Shown here one piece after another: positions 1 to 6,906 of a stretch of 18,495 nucleotides of DNA. The first letter of the stretch is position 1, and each line of letters starts with the position of its first letter. The notes under the pieces were generated by a model. It did not search any database and was not told where the DNA came from. It saw nothing but the letters and a program-made list of their open reading frames with translations. Position numbers and translations under genes: made by a program. Origin of the DNA: Desulfobacterales bacterium HSG17 (GTDB taxonomy: Bacteria; Desulfobacterota; Desulfobacteria; Desulfobacterales; Desulfococcaceae); contig JAUCGD010000052.1 of assembly GCA_030377945.1 (NCBI GenBank), positions 1 through 18,495 of the forward strand, read 5' to 3'.

Positions 1-3000
1 GAGGACAGTTCAACAACCCAGGATGATATTGTCCAGATCCCTGTCTCGCCAATAATTCTTACTGCAGATACAGATGAAAACAGCATTACAGTCGGCACCT
101 CTCAAAATATCAGCTTTACAGCAGAAGGTGGAACAGGGCAGTATATATGGGATATGAATTTTTCAAATGCCAATGATATTGATAAATTTGAATTTTCAAG
201 TTTTGGAAGAAAAGGTGTTTTATCTTATAACGGCGGTACTATAAACTCAAAAACCATTACAATCCTTGTTCAAGACGGGTATGGTAATTTTGATAATACT
301 ATTATCAGTGTAAATAATTCTGAAAATACTCTAACCCTTGTATCAGATTCTGAATCTGAATCTGACAAATTCAGCATTGGGATTTCAGATACTATTGTAT
401 TTACAGCTTCAGGGGGGGCAGGTGAATATATATGGGGAATTTCTTATACAGCAGATATTCTGCCGGAGTCTTTTATCTTTTCAAGTGCGGGAAATTCAGG
501 AGTACTAATTTATACAGGAGCTATTATTTCTTCAGGCACTATTACCGTAATTGTTAAAGATGAAATAGGAATGTCGGCACATACTATTATAACTGTTAAC
601 AGCCCTGAATCAAATATTCAGATTGAGATGGATTTAAAGGAAATATCAGTAGGTACAAAGGAAAGTATTGGGTTTGGAGTTGAAGGCGGAATTGGAGAAT
701 ATACATGGCAGATAGAGTATTCATCGGATATTGAGAAAAACAGCTTCTCATTTTTAAAATCAGGTCAGCAGGCAGCACTTTCATATGACGGTGGACTTAC
801 ATCATCAGGTACAATTACCATTATTGTTAAAGATGAGCTTGGAGCAACTGCTCATGAAATTATTACAATAAATAGTGATGAAACAGCTATCCTGCTTGAT
901 GCAAGTGCTGATGGTTTTTCCATTGGCACCCCAGGAAGCATTTTAATAAGTGCTTTTGGCGGTACTGGCAGATATACTTGGAAAACTTTATATTCATCCG
1001 GCCTTAATCAAGAGCGTTTTATATTTTCAAGCTCTGAAAAGAGTGCAACTCTGGCTTATGACGGTAGTGCAACATCTTCAGGCAATATTACACTTGTTGT
1101 GGAAGATGAACAGGGTAAATCAGGGCAGATAGTTTTTACAATAAGCAGCCAGGAATCAAATATTCAGCTTCAAGCAGATTCTACTGGTTTTGTTGTTGGT
1201 GTTCCCGGAGGTATTTCCTTTAATGCCTCTGGCGGTAAAGGTGTTTATTTCTGGAATGCTATTTATTCTGATACTCTTTCATCAAATATTTTTTCATTTT
1301 CAGGTTCAGGAAATTCAGGGAGTCTTACCTATGACGGCAGATATTCCCAGTCAGGTACAATCACTGTTGTTGTTCAAGATGAACTTGGAGCCTCTGCCCG
1401 AAGTATTGTGATCGTTGCTACTTCTTCATTATCAGGTATTCAGATAGAGGCTGATGCCAGTAGCTTTTCTGTTGGTACTCCTGGAAATATTGAATTTATT
1501 GTTAAAGGAGGCACTAATAATTATCAATGGAATCTCGAATACTTATCTGGAACTGTGAATAAAGAAAAATTTACATTTTCCAGTTCAGGAGATAAAGCCG
1601 CTCTTGTTTATGATGGCGGTATTACTTCTATTGGTTCAATGAAAATTAAAGTCAATGATGAGCTGAATAGATCAACACAGGTTATTATTACTATTAATGA
1701 TCCTGAAGAAAGTATCCGTCTTGAAGCTGATGGAAACAGTTTTTCTATTGGTACGCCAGGAAGTATTTTAATAAATGCTTTTGGCGGTACTGCCAGATAT
1801 GTTTGGAAAACTTTATATTCATCCGGCCTTAATCAAGAGCGTTTTATATTTTCAAGCTCTGAAAAGAGTGCAACTCTGGCTTATGACGGTAGTGCAGCAT
1901 CTTCAGGTAATATTACACTTGTCGTGGAAGATGAACAGGGTAAATCAGGGCAGATAGTTTTTACAATAAGCAACCAGGAGTCAAAGATTCAGCTTCAAGC
2001 AGATTCTAACGATTTTGTTGTTGGTGTTCCCGGAGGTATTTCCTTTAATGTATCTGGTGGTAATGGTGAATATCAATGGAATACAGAATATTCTGATACT
2101 CTTTCATCAGATGCTTTCCAGTTTTCAGATTCAGGAAATTCGGGAAGCCTGACCTATGGCGGCAGGTATTCTTCACCAGGAACAATTACTGTACGTGTCA
2201 CTGATGAGCTTGGTGCATCTGCACAAAAAATCATTGTAGTTAATTCTTCCGAATCAAGTATTCAGCTTGCGGCTGATGGTGAAAAATTCAGTATTGGAAT
2301 TCCAAAAATTATTTTATTTACGACATCAGGAGGTACTGATAATTATGAATGGCGTATTTCCTATTCGTCTAAGCTTGAAACAAATTCATTTTCATTTTCA
2401 GCTTCAGGGGGTTCAGGAACATTAATTTATGACGGAGGCAATACAGGAACCGGGGAAATAATTGTTGCAGTTAAAGACGAGGATAACAATATATCAGAAA
2501 AAACGATAATTGTATCAGGAGGAGATATTAATGGTGTTCTTGAAATTCAGCCGGAAACTGTCGGAATTGGCGGAAAAACCCTTTGCATTTTTAACTTAAA
2601 TTATCTGGAAAACGCCTTACCCATTCCTGGAAGCAATATTGTTTTCAGGATTGAACAGGGAGCTGCTGAATTTATTAGTTCAGCAGGGAAAAAGATTGGA
2701 ACTTTTGTAGAAGCAGAAACAGATTTGGACGGCAAAGCATATATAAGAATTAAGATTGACAATGTTGAGGATAATATCGAAGAAAATACCAACGTTATTG
2801 TAAGTGCTTTTTCAGATACCGGGGTGTCTGCTACAAAGACTTTCAGTATAGACAGGAGTCACGGTATTATTGAATTTTCAGGTAATGGTAATATTGCATG
2901 GAATCACAACGGTTTAATGTTAATAGGAGAAAGATCATGGCTGCTTAATTTACAGCTTAGATATACTGATAAGGATGGAAATCCTTTGCATCACAAAGAA

Positions 3001-3486
3001 GTTGTTATAGATACATATCTTGAAACAAATAGCATTCAAGATGTTTCTTTTGGCAAAGAGCCTCTGAGTACCCCAATAATAACTGATGATAACGGTATTG
3101 CTGATTTTGTTTTAAAGGTAAGTTTATTCTATGATAGAGTTGAGGAACATGGAATAGTGAGGATTGGCAGCTTGGTTCTCACCGGAACTGGGGATAATGG
3201 CACCATGGGAAGTTTTGCTATTGCTTTTGATTCTTTTACACTTTTTTCTTCATTATCAATTGAGCCAGTATCAAAAATTGTAAGTGCAGGACAAACTATT
3301 GGACTTAATGCTAATGGAGGAACATCGCCTTATAAATGGCTTGTTAATGGTGAAGAGAATACTGCTGATATTGTTGATGAAAAAAGCTTTTTATATACAA
3401 CACCAGATCCGGCTGTATCTGCTATAATTACTGTTGTTGATGCCGCAGGTAGTTCTGTTTCAGCAAATATTTCTCCGAAAGAATAA
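1..3486 (+). CDS. Large Ig-like repeat protein, 5' partial
   Basis: The reading frame is open from base 1, so the gene begins upstream of the window; the first in-frame ATG (154) lies inside repeat unit 1 and is not the start. About 1161 residues are visible, ending at TAA 3484-3486. Nine tandem units of 91-95 residues share a core: Ile-Gln-Leu-x-Ala-Asp, then S-[IV]-G-T-P-G, G-G-T-G-x-Y-x-W, F-x-F-S-S-S-G, L-x-Y-D-G, S-G-T-I-T-V and a D-E-L-G-type turn. The alternating hydrophobic pattern suggests beta-sandwich (Ig-like) folds. Two longer Ig-like domains follow (about bases 2536-2850 and 2851-3245; the motif 'TDxDGKAYIRIKI' in the first and 'TDDNGIADFVLKV' in the second resemble Big_1/invasin-type domains), then a short terminal domain with another G-G-T-x-x-Y-x-W. 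No membrane anchor or sorting signal is seen at the C-terminus. A surface or secreted adhesion/matrix role is inferred from architecture only. The N-terminus, which would show a signal peptide, is outside the window. Confidence 0.9.
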   Translation, partial: EDSSTTQDDIVQIPVSPIILTADTDENSITVGTSQNISFTAEGGTGQYIWDMNFSNANDIDKFEFSSFGRKGVLSYNGGTINSKTITILVQDGYGNFDNTIISVNNSENTLTLVSDSESESDKFSIGISDTIVFTASGGAGEYIWGISYTADILPESFIFSSAGNSGVLIYTGAIISSGTITVIVKDEIGMSAHTIITVNSPESNIQIEMDLKEISVGTKESIGFGVEGGIGEYTWQIEYSSDIEKNSFSFLKSGQQAALSYDGGLTSSGTITIIVKDELGATAHEIITINSDETAILLDASADGFSIGTPGSILISAFGGTGRYTWKTLYSSGLNQERFIFSSSEKSATLAYDGSATSSGNITLVVEDEQGKSGQIVFTISSQESNIQLQADSTGFVVGVPGGISFNASGGKGVYFWNAIYSDTLSSNIFSFSGSGNSGSLTYDGRYSQSGTITVVVQDELGASARSIVIVATSSLSGIQIEADASSFSVGTPGNIEFIVKGGTNNYQWNLEYLSGTVNKEKFTFSSSGDKAALVYDGGITSIGSMKIKVNDELNRSTQVIITINDPEESIRLEADGNSFSIGTPGSILINAFGGTARYVWKTLYSSGLNQERFIFSSSEKSATLAYDGSAASSGNITLVVEDEQGKSGQIVFTISNQESKIQLQADSNDFVVGVPGGISFNVSGGNGEYQWNTEYSDTLSSDAFQFSDSGNSGSLTYGGRYSSPGTITVRVTDELGASAQKIIVVNSSESSIQLAADGEKFSIGIPKIILFTTSGGTDNYEWRISYSSKLETNSFSFSASGGSGTLIYDGGNTGTGEIIVAVKDEDNNISEKTIIVSGGDINGVLEIQPETVGIGGKTLCIFNLNYLENALPIPGSNIVFRIEQGAAEFISSAGKKIGTFVEAETDLDGKAYIRIKIDNVEDNIEENTNVIVSAFSDTGVSATKTFSIDRSHGIIEFSGNGNIAWNHNGLMLIGERSWLLNLQLRYTDKDGNPLHHKEVVIDTYLETNSIQDVSFGKEPLSTPIITDDNGIADFVLKVSLFYDRVEEHGIVRIGSLVLTGTGDNGTMGSFAIAFDSFTLFSSLSIEPVSKIVSAGQTIGLNANGGTSPYKWLVNGEENTADIVDEKSFLYTTPDPAVSAIITVVDAAGSSVSANISPKE
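52..2535 (+). repeat. Nine tandem coding repeats of 273-285 bp
   Basis: Unit starts were placed at the conserved I-Q-L-x-A-D-like segment: bases 52, 331, 616, 889, 1162, 1438, 1714, 1987 and 2260. The array ends near 2535. Unit lengths are 279, 285, 273, 273, 276, 276, 273, 273 and 276 bases, all multiples of three, so unit gain or loss keeps the frame. Most units are diverged at DNA level; units 4-5 and 7-8 are the exception. Confidence 0.9.
932..1233 (+). repeat. Recently copied block, partner at 1757-2058
   Basis: These 302 bases align without gaps to 1757-2058, an offset of exactly 825 bases (three repeat units). Counting by eye gives 17 mismatches. The stretch 978-1071 (94 bases) is identical to 1803-1896. 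Other unit pairs are far less alike at DNA level, so this pair arose by a late duplication or gene conversion within the gene. Confidence 0.9.
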
Positions 3487-3551
3487 TATTTTATTATATA
3501 GTACTCCAATTTAAGTTTTTCCAGGCACACTTTTTGCCTCGGTACAATCAG

Positions 3552-3575
3552 ATTCTGTTACAGAATAATATTCTG
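3552..3575. promoter_or_regulatory. Alternating palindrome ATTCTG/CAGAAT/ATTCTG
   Basis: ATTCTG (3552-3557), CAGAAT (3561-3566) and ATTCTG (3570-3575) are spaced by three bases each, so the middle arm can form a perfect inverted repeat with either neighbour. A further ATTCTG lies at 3601-3606. The site sits about 60 bases upstream of the decayed mazE start at 3635. The mazEF operator of E. coli is known as an alternating palindrome, so an old autoregulatory operator is a reasonable inference. The proteins that bind it are not known. Confidence 0.45.
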
Positions 3576-3608
3576 ATAAAAACTAAAAATGCGGAATGAT
3601 ATTCTGTG

Positions 3609-3627
3609 CTTTTGCATACAGCAAAAG
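3609..3627. promoter_or_regulatory. Perfect 7-bp hairpin CTTTTGC/GCAAAAG
   Basis: CTTTTGC (3609-3615) and GCAAAAG (3621-3627) are perfect complements around a 5-base loop. It lies 7 bases before the ATG at 3635. It has no T-run, so it is not a typical terminator. It may be a second operator or a leader structure of the mazE-like locus. Function unknown. Confidence 0.35.
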
Positions 3628-3634
3628 ATATGCC

Positions 3635-3721
3635 ATGAAAAACCAAAATTGGATGACTATACTTACAATTTGTATCTATATTGTATAAACATAGATATAA
3701 ACTACATTTAAGGTGTAAATT
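3635..3721 (+). pseudogene. Decayed N-terminal part of a mazE-type antitoxin gene
   Basis: From ATG 3635, in the same frame as the antitoxin tail that follows, the sequence reads M-K-N-QNWMTILTICIY and then meets stops at 3686, 3692, 3698 and 3716. The segment QNWMTILTICIY lines up with the MazE/AbrB swapped-hairpin start Q-K-W-G-N-S-L-A-I-R-I-P at Q, W, L, I and I, and several of the remaining differences can be one-base changes (Ala to Thr, Arg to Cys). The family spacing from this Trp to the Val-Asp-Leu of the tail is about 24 residues; here it is 39 codons, so about 45 extra bases, including the TATCTAT/ATAGATA inverted repeat at 3673-3697, seem to have entered the DNA-binding domain. The homology is by eye and short, hence modest confidence. 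Confidence 0.45.
3710..3715 (+). promoter_or_regulatory. Ribosome binding site of the truncated antitoxin
   Basis: AAGGTG ends six bases before ATG 3722. It follows the broken 5' part of the gene and is what makes the 63-codon frame plausibly translated. Confidence 0.5.
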
Positions 3722-3913
3722 ATGCGTACTAATGCCAAAGATATTAACCTATTTGATGGAGGACAAGTTGATCTATCTGTGAAAAATGGCGGTTTATTTG
3801 TTTTGCCTGTAAAGAAAAAATATTCGCTAATCGAACTTATTGAGGGGATCACAGATGATAACCTTCTTTCAGAGATAGACACTGGTTCCCCTCAAGGAGA
3901 AGAATTTTGGTAA
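3722..3913 (+). CDS. Truncated MazE-family antitoxin, C-terminal half
   Basis: This 63-residue reading frame matches the back half of MazE/ChpR-type antitoxins. It has the end of the AbrB-like beta domain (G-Q-V-D-L-S-V with N-G-G-L-F-V), then V-K-K-K-Y-S-L-x-E-L, G-I-T-x-x-N-L, the acidic E-I-D-T-G and a terminal G-E-E-F-W. In MazE the N-terminal half binds DNA and the acidic tail wraps around and neutralises the MazF ribonuclease. Here the N-terminal K-W-G-N-S segment is absent; a stop codon (3716-3718) lies just before the start, with a decayed version of that segment further upstream. An AAGGTG six bases before the ATG could allow translation of the tail alone. It may be a dead remnant or a short tail peptide that still binds a MazF elsewhere. 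Family identity is fairly secure; functionality is not. Confidence 0.7.
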   Translation: MRTNAKDINLFDGGQVDLSVKNGGLFVLPVKKKYSLIELIEGITDDNLLSEIDTGSPQGEEFW

Positions 3914-3960
3914 ATAAAAAATATGCTCCAAGGAATGGAAGGTATCAAAAGGCCATCTAA
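3907..3960 (+). pseudogene. mazF start remnant overlapping the antitoxin stop
   Basis: Family mazF genes often start at an ATG that overlaps the mazE stop, giving M-V-N-K-K-Y-x-P-x-x-G-D. Here the overlapping frame reads TTG (3907), then V-N-K-K-Y-A-P-R-N-G, then loses resemblance (R-Y-Q-K-A-I) and stops at 3958-3960. The start codon has changed from ATG to TTG, and no toxin body follows, because the stop of the ABC permease gene on the other strand lies at 3957. The toxin gene therefore appears deleted down to about ten codons. The match is short and judged by eye. Confidence 0.45.
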
Positions 3961-4781
3961 AACCCCTGCTTAAGAGCATTCTGTACAAATTTTATACTTC
4001 CGTCCAGAAGCATTCCCACAATTCCGATTGCAATAACTATGGCCATGAGCCGGTCATATTCCATTGTATCTCTTGCATCATTTATTATATAGCCCAGACC
4101 GCTTGAAATACCCAGGTATTCGGCTGGAACCAGCACAATCCATGCAACACCTAATGCAAGTCTCAGACTGGCCAGGATATGTGGTATTGAAGAAGGGATA
4201 ATAATCTGTAAAATAAGCTGAATATCATTGGCTCCCTGGGTTCTTGCCATATTCATCCATTGAACATTGACCCTTGAGACTCCGAATGCAGTATTAAGTG
4301 CAATAGGCCAGATAGTTGCCATTGCAATAAGAAAATAAATTGCAGATTCAAATTCTGCAAAAACAAGAAGGGCTATGGGCATCCAGGCCAAAGGGCTTAT
4401 CATTCTTAAGAACTGGATTGGCGGATAGGTAATCAACTTAAATCTATTATAAAATCCGATAAAAAGACCCAGAGGCAGCCCTAAAACAAAGGCTATGAGA
4501 ATACCAAGCACCACTCTTCTCAGGCTGGCATATACGGAAAACCAGAATGTCTGGTCAAACAGCAGTTCATAAAAGGCTTTGATTGTTGGAATGGGTAAAA
4601 ATCCGGTAAATTGCTCATATCCCGGTTGTGTGAAAATCAGGTAACCTGTTATACTCCATAAACATATGAATATAAATGTTCCGATAATACCAAAACCGAT
4701 TTTTACAAACAGGCTTTTTCCAAATGAAACAACTTCCTGGGTTTTTAAATAACGAAATAAATATTGATAAATGCTTGGCAT
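3957..4781 (-). CDS. ABC importer permease (nitrate/sulfonate/taurine class)
   Basis: This 274-residue inner-membrane protein belongs to the SsuC/TauC/NrtB-type permeases. A hydrophobic segment spans residues about 28-50 and several more follow between 83 and 265. The cytoplasmic coupling ('EAA') loop is at residues 178-200, with A-R-T-Q-G-A and a following I-I-P-S-S-I-P; this loop docks on the ATPase. It would form a homodimeric channel with the ATPase and binding protein encoded just upstream. It is the last gene of the operon, 85 bases after the binding-protein gene. A possible Shine-Dalgarno AAGGTGA lies about 13 bases before the ATG, which is long. The substrate is unknown: no residue in this family tells nitrate, sulfonate or pyrimidine transport apart by eye. 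No clear terminator follows the stop. Confidence 0.88.
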   Translation of the reverse strand: MPSIYQYLFRYLKTQEVVSFGKSLFVKIGFGIIGTFIFICLWSITGYLIFTQPGYEQFTGFLPIPTIKAFYELLFDQTFWFSVYASLRRVVLGILIAFVLGLPLGLFIGFYNRFKLITYPPIQFLRMISPLAWMPIALLVFAEFESAIYFLIAMATIWPIALNTAFGVSRVNVQWMNMARTQGANDIQLILQIIIPSSIPHILASLRLALGVAWIVLVPAEYLGISSGLGYIINDARDTMEYDRLMAIVIAIGIVGMLLDGSIKFVQNALKQGF

Positions 4782-4866
4782 CTGTTATGAAATTTCACCT
4801 TTTTTCCCCGGTTTTTATTAAATCGTTCCTATGCAATCATTTTTGAGAAATCAATAAGTTTTATAA

Positions 4867-6060
4867 TTAAACTTCTATAATCTCTTCCCGATCCCAGGGT
4901 GATTCTATATTGATTTCAGGGAAGTTATCAAAACCACCGAATTTGACAATAGCATTTTTAACAAATCTATCATCTGCTAAATCTTTTGCCACAAAATCAG
5001 GGTCAATTTTTTTGAGAAATTCAGCATTACCTTCCATAATAGTATCACGCATCTGCTCCACTATAAAAGCTGTTGCAGACGGATAAGGATAAGGTTGAAA
5101 GCCGATCCTGGAAATATTCCATTCAGGATGTTTTATTGCCTGGGGCGTGGTTCCTCTGCCATAGGTTTTAATATCATATCCGGTAAAGACCCTGACTAAG
5201 ATTTTTTTAGGGACAGGCAGATATCCTTTTCCTTCACGGCTTAGAATTTCAGCAGTTTCTTCAAGATTATCTGTTATCCATAATTGAGCACGGACAATAG
5301 CGTTAACTACTTTCTGGGTATATTCAGGCTTTGTCCTGGGAAACCTTTCATTCATAACCACCACGCAGCAGGGATGATTTTTCCATATATCCCCTGTAAA
5401 CCGCATTATACGCGCTCCGATTTTTATTTCGCTTACAGCATTAAAAGGTTCTGCCACAATAAAACCGTCAATTTTTTTTCCTGCCAGGGATATGGGCATT
5501 TCAGGAGGCGGAAGAATAAACAGATTAACTTCATTAGGCTTAAGTTTTACAGACTGGGGCTGGATTACAGGTTTAAGCCCGATTTTACGTAATCCTAACT
5601 GCAAGATGATATTATGCATTGAGTACCAGTATGGCACTGCAATCTGCTTTCCTCCAAGATCGGCAAATCCTGAAATTTTTGAATCAGCCCTTACTGTAAT
5701 TGCACTGCCATTGGTATGATCCCATGCCAGTACCTTAACAGGAGCATGGTTTTTATAGCGCATCCAGATAGGAATGGGCAGGAGCATGTGGGTCAGATTA
5801 AATTTTCCTGTCATAAATGATTCTGTAAGGGTTGACCAGCTTCTAACCCTTGTGGGCATTGCAACCTGGAGACCTTCTTCCTGGTAAAAACCTTTTGCAT
5901 GGGCAATAACTATGGGTGCAGCATCTGTTATGGGCAGATATCCGATACGAAGAACCTCGTCTTCACTTCCAAAAACAGGCATGGGGGACATGCTCAAAGA
6001 TGCTAGCGCAGCAGCACCGGTTTTAATAAATTTTCGTCTGTTTATTTTATCCTGAAGCAT
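4867..6060 (-). CDS. Tat-exported ABC substrate-binding protein (NMT1/SsuA-like)
   Basis: The protein has 397 residues from ATG 6060. A TTG at 6084 would add eight residues, but the ATG places the twin-arginine motif N-R-R-K-F-I-K at residues 7-13, followed by a hydrophobic stretch, as expected for a Tat signal peptide. The mature part begins near R-I-G-Y-L-P-I-T-D-A-A-P, the first strand and loop of NMT1/THI5- and NrtA/SsuA-type periplasmic proteins, and continues with A-H-A-K-G-F-Y-Q-E-E-G-L. Length is normal for the NrtA-like branch. It would capture a small anionic or cyclic ligand and deliver it to the permease. Tat export means it folds in the cytoplasm first, possibly with a cofactor or to avoid misfolding (inference). 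The start overlaps the end of the ATPase gene by 14 bases, so translation is probably coupled. Ligand unknown. Confidence 0.87.
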   Translation of the reverse strand: MLQDKINRRKFIKTGAAALASLSMSPMPVFGSEDEVLRIGYLPITDAAPIVIAHAKGFYQEEGLQVAMPTRVRSWSTLTESFMTGKFNLTHMLLPIPIWMRYKNHAPVKVLAWDHTNGSAITVRADSKISGFADLGGKQIAVPYWYSMHNIILQLGLRKIGLKPVIQPQSVKLKPNEVNLFILPPPEMPISLAGKKIDGFIVAEPFNAVSEIKIGARIMRFTGDIWKNHPCCVVVMNERFPRTKPEYTQKVVNAIVRAQLWITDNLEETAEILSREGKGYLPVPKKILVRVFTGYDIKTYGRGTTPQAIKHPEWNISRIGFQPYPYPSATAFIVEQMRDTIMEGNAEFLKKIDPDFVAKDLADDRFVKNAIVKFGGFDNFPEINIESPWDREEIIEV

Positions 6061-6826
6061 AGCTTGTTTTTTCCCGAAAACCAACCAGGGTTTGTCTGAG
6101 TTTTTTTAAAACATAGGTTCTAAGTTTAATAAATAATGGATGTGAAATATCACGGGGATAGCCCAGATCAATATCAAACATATCAATAATTCTGCCTGGA
6201 CGTCCTCCCAGCATTAAAATACGGCTGCCCATAAGAATGGCTTCATCAATATCATGGGTTACAAATATGCCGGTAAAATTTTCCACCTGCCAGAAATCAA
6301 TAAGCTCTTTTTGCAGATGGGTGCGGGTAAATGTATCAAGGGATGAAAAAGGTTCATCAAGAAGCAGAATCTCAGGATGACCGATCATTGCTCTTGCAAG
6401 GCAGACTCTCTGGGCCATACCCAGGGAAAGCTCGGCAGGATACATTTTTTCAAACCCTGACAGGCCCATAGTTTGAATCCATTCATACACATGTTTTGAA
6501 TTTTTTTTGTCACCTCTCAGTTTACAGCCAAACACAATGTTTTCTTCAATATTCAGCCAGGGCAGCAGGGCAGGCTGCTGAAATAGAATTGATCTCGAAG
6601 GATCAGGGCCTTTAATAATATTATTATCAACCCTTATTTCACCTTCTGAAACATCTTCTGTGCCTGCTATCATATTAAGCAGTGTTGATTTACCGCATCC
6701 GGATTCACCTAAAACCACAACAAAATCACCGGCAGAAATCTCAAAAGTTAAATTTCTCAGGGCAGGAAGCCGCTGACCTGAAGGCAGATTATAATTTTTG
6801 TAAATATGGTCAATCTTTATGGTCAT
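6047..6826 (-). CDS. ABC importer ATPase (SsuB/TauB/NrtD-like)
   Basis: This 259-residue cytoplasmic ATPase powers the importer. Visible motifs are Walker A G-E-S-G-C-G-K-S-T (40-48), Q-loop F-Q-Q (82-84), signature L-S-L-G-M-A-Q-R (133-140), Walker B I-L-L-L-D-E-P (153-159), D-loop S-L-D (162-164) and H-loop His191 in T-H-D. The signature has Leu where LSGGx is usual (L-S-L-G-M); the second Gly that contacts ATP is kept. It is the first gene of the operon, 20 bases after the -10 element, and no good Shine-Dalgarno precedes ATG 6826. Its end overlaps the binding-protein start. The order ATPase, binding protein, permease is a common one for this transporter class. Confidence 0.92.
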   Translation of the reverse strand: MTIKIDHIYKNYNLPSGQRLPALRNLTFEISAGDFVVVLGESGCGKSTLLNMIAGTEDVSEGEIRVDNNIIKGPDPSRSILFQQPALLPWLNIEENIVFGCKLRGDKKNSKHVYEWIQTMGLSGFEKMYPAELSLGMAQRVCLARAMIGHPEILLLDEPFSSLDTFTRTHLQKELIDFWQVENFTGIFVTHDIDEAILMGSRILMLGGRPGRIIDMFDIDLGYPRDISHPLFIKLRTYVLKKLRQTLVGFREKTSYASG

Positions 6827-6845
6827 TAATTAATTTTATTTTTAT

Positions 6846-6873
6846 ATTATATAGATTTTATACGGTTGGTCAA
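6846..6873 (-). promoter_or_regulatory. Sigma70-type promoter of the ABC importer operon
   Basis: On the minus strand TTGACC (6868-6873) and TATAAT (6846-6851) are separated by 16 bases. The -10 is a perfect consensus and ends 19 bases before the ATPase ATG, so the mRNA leader would be only about a dozen bases and without a clear Shine-Dalgarno sequence. Confidence 0.65.
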
Positions 6874-6887
6874 TTTATACAACCGTA
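6861..6887. promoter_or_regulatory. Operator-like dyad over the importer -35 box
   Basis: TACGGTTG (6861-6868) and CAACCGTA (6880-6887) are perfect 8-base complements with an 11-base spacer. One arm overlaps the spacer and the first base of the -35 element. The layout fits a dimeric repressor site. No regulator gene is adjacent, so the binding protein is unknown. Confidence 0.5.
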
Positions 6888-6906
6888 AATCATATGATTT
6901 ATTCAT

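Noticed and set aside
6061..6084. TTG start eight codons upstream for the substrate-binding protein
   Set aside because: ATG 6060 puts the twin-arginine motif at a normal distance from the N-terminus; the TTG has no better ribosome site.
3957..6826. Assigning the importer to nitrate, taurine, sulfonate or thiamine-precursor uptake
   Set aside because: The three proteins fit the broad family, but no neighbouring pathway gene or diagnostic residue visible by eye fixes the ligand.
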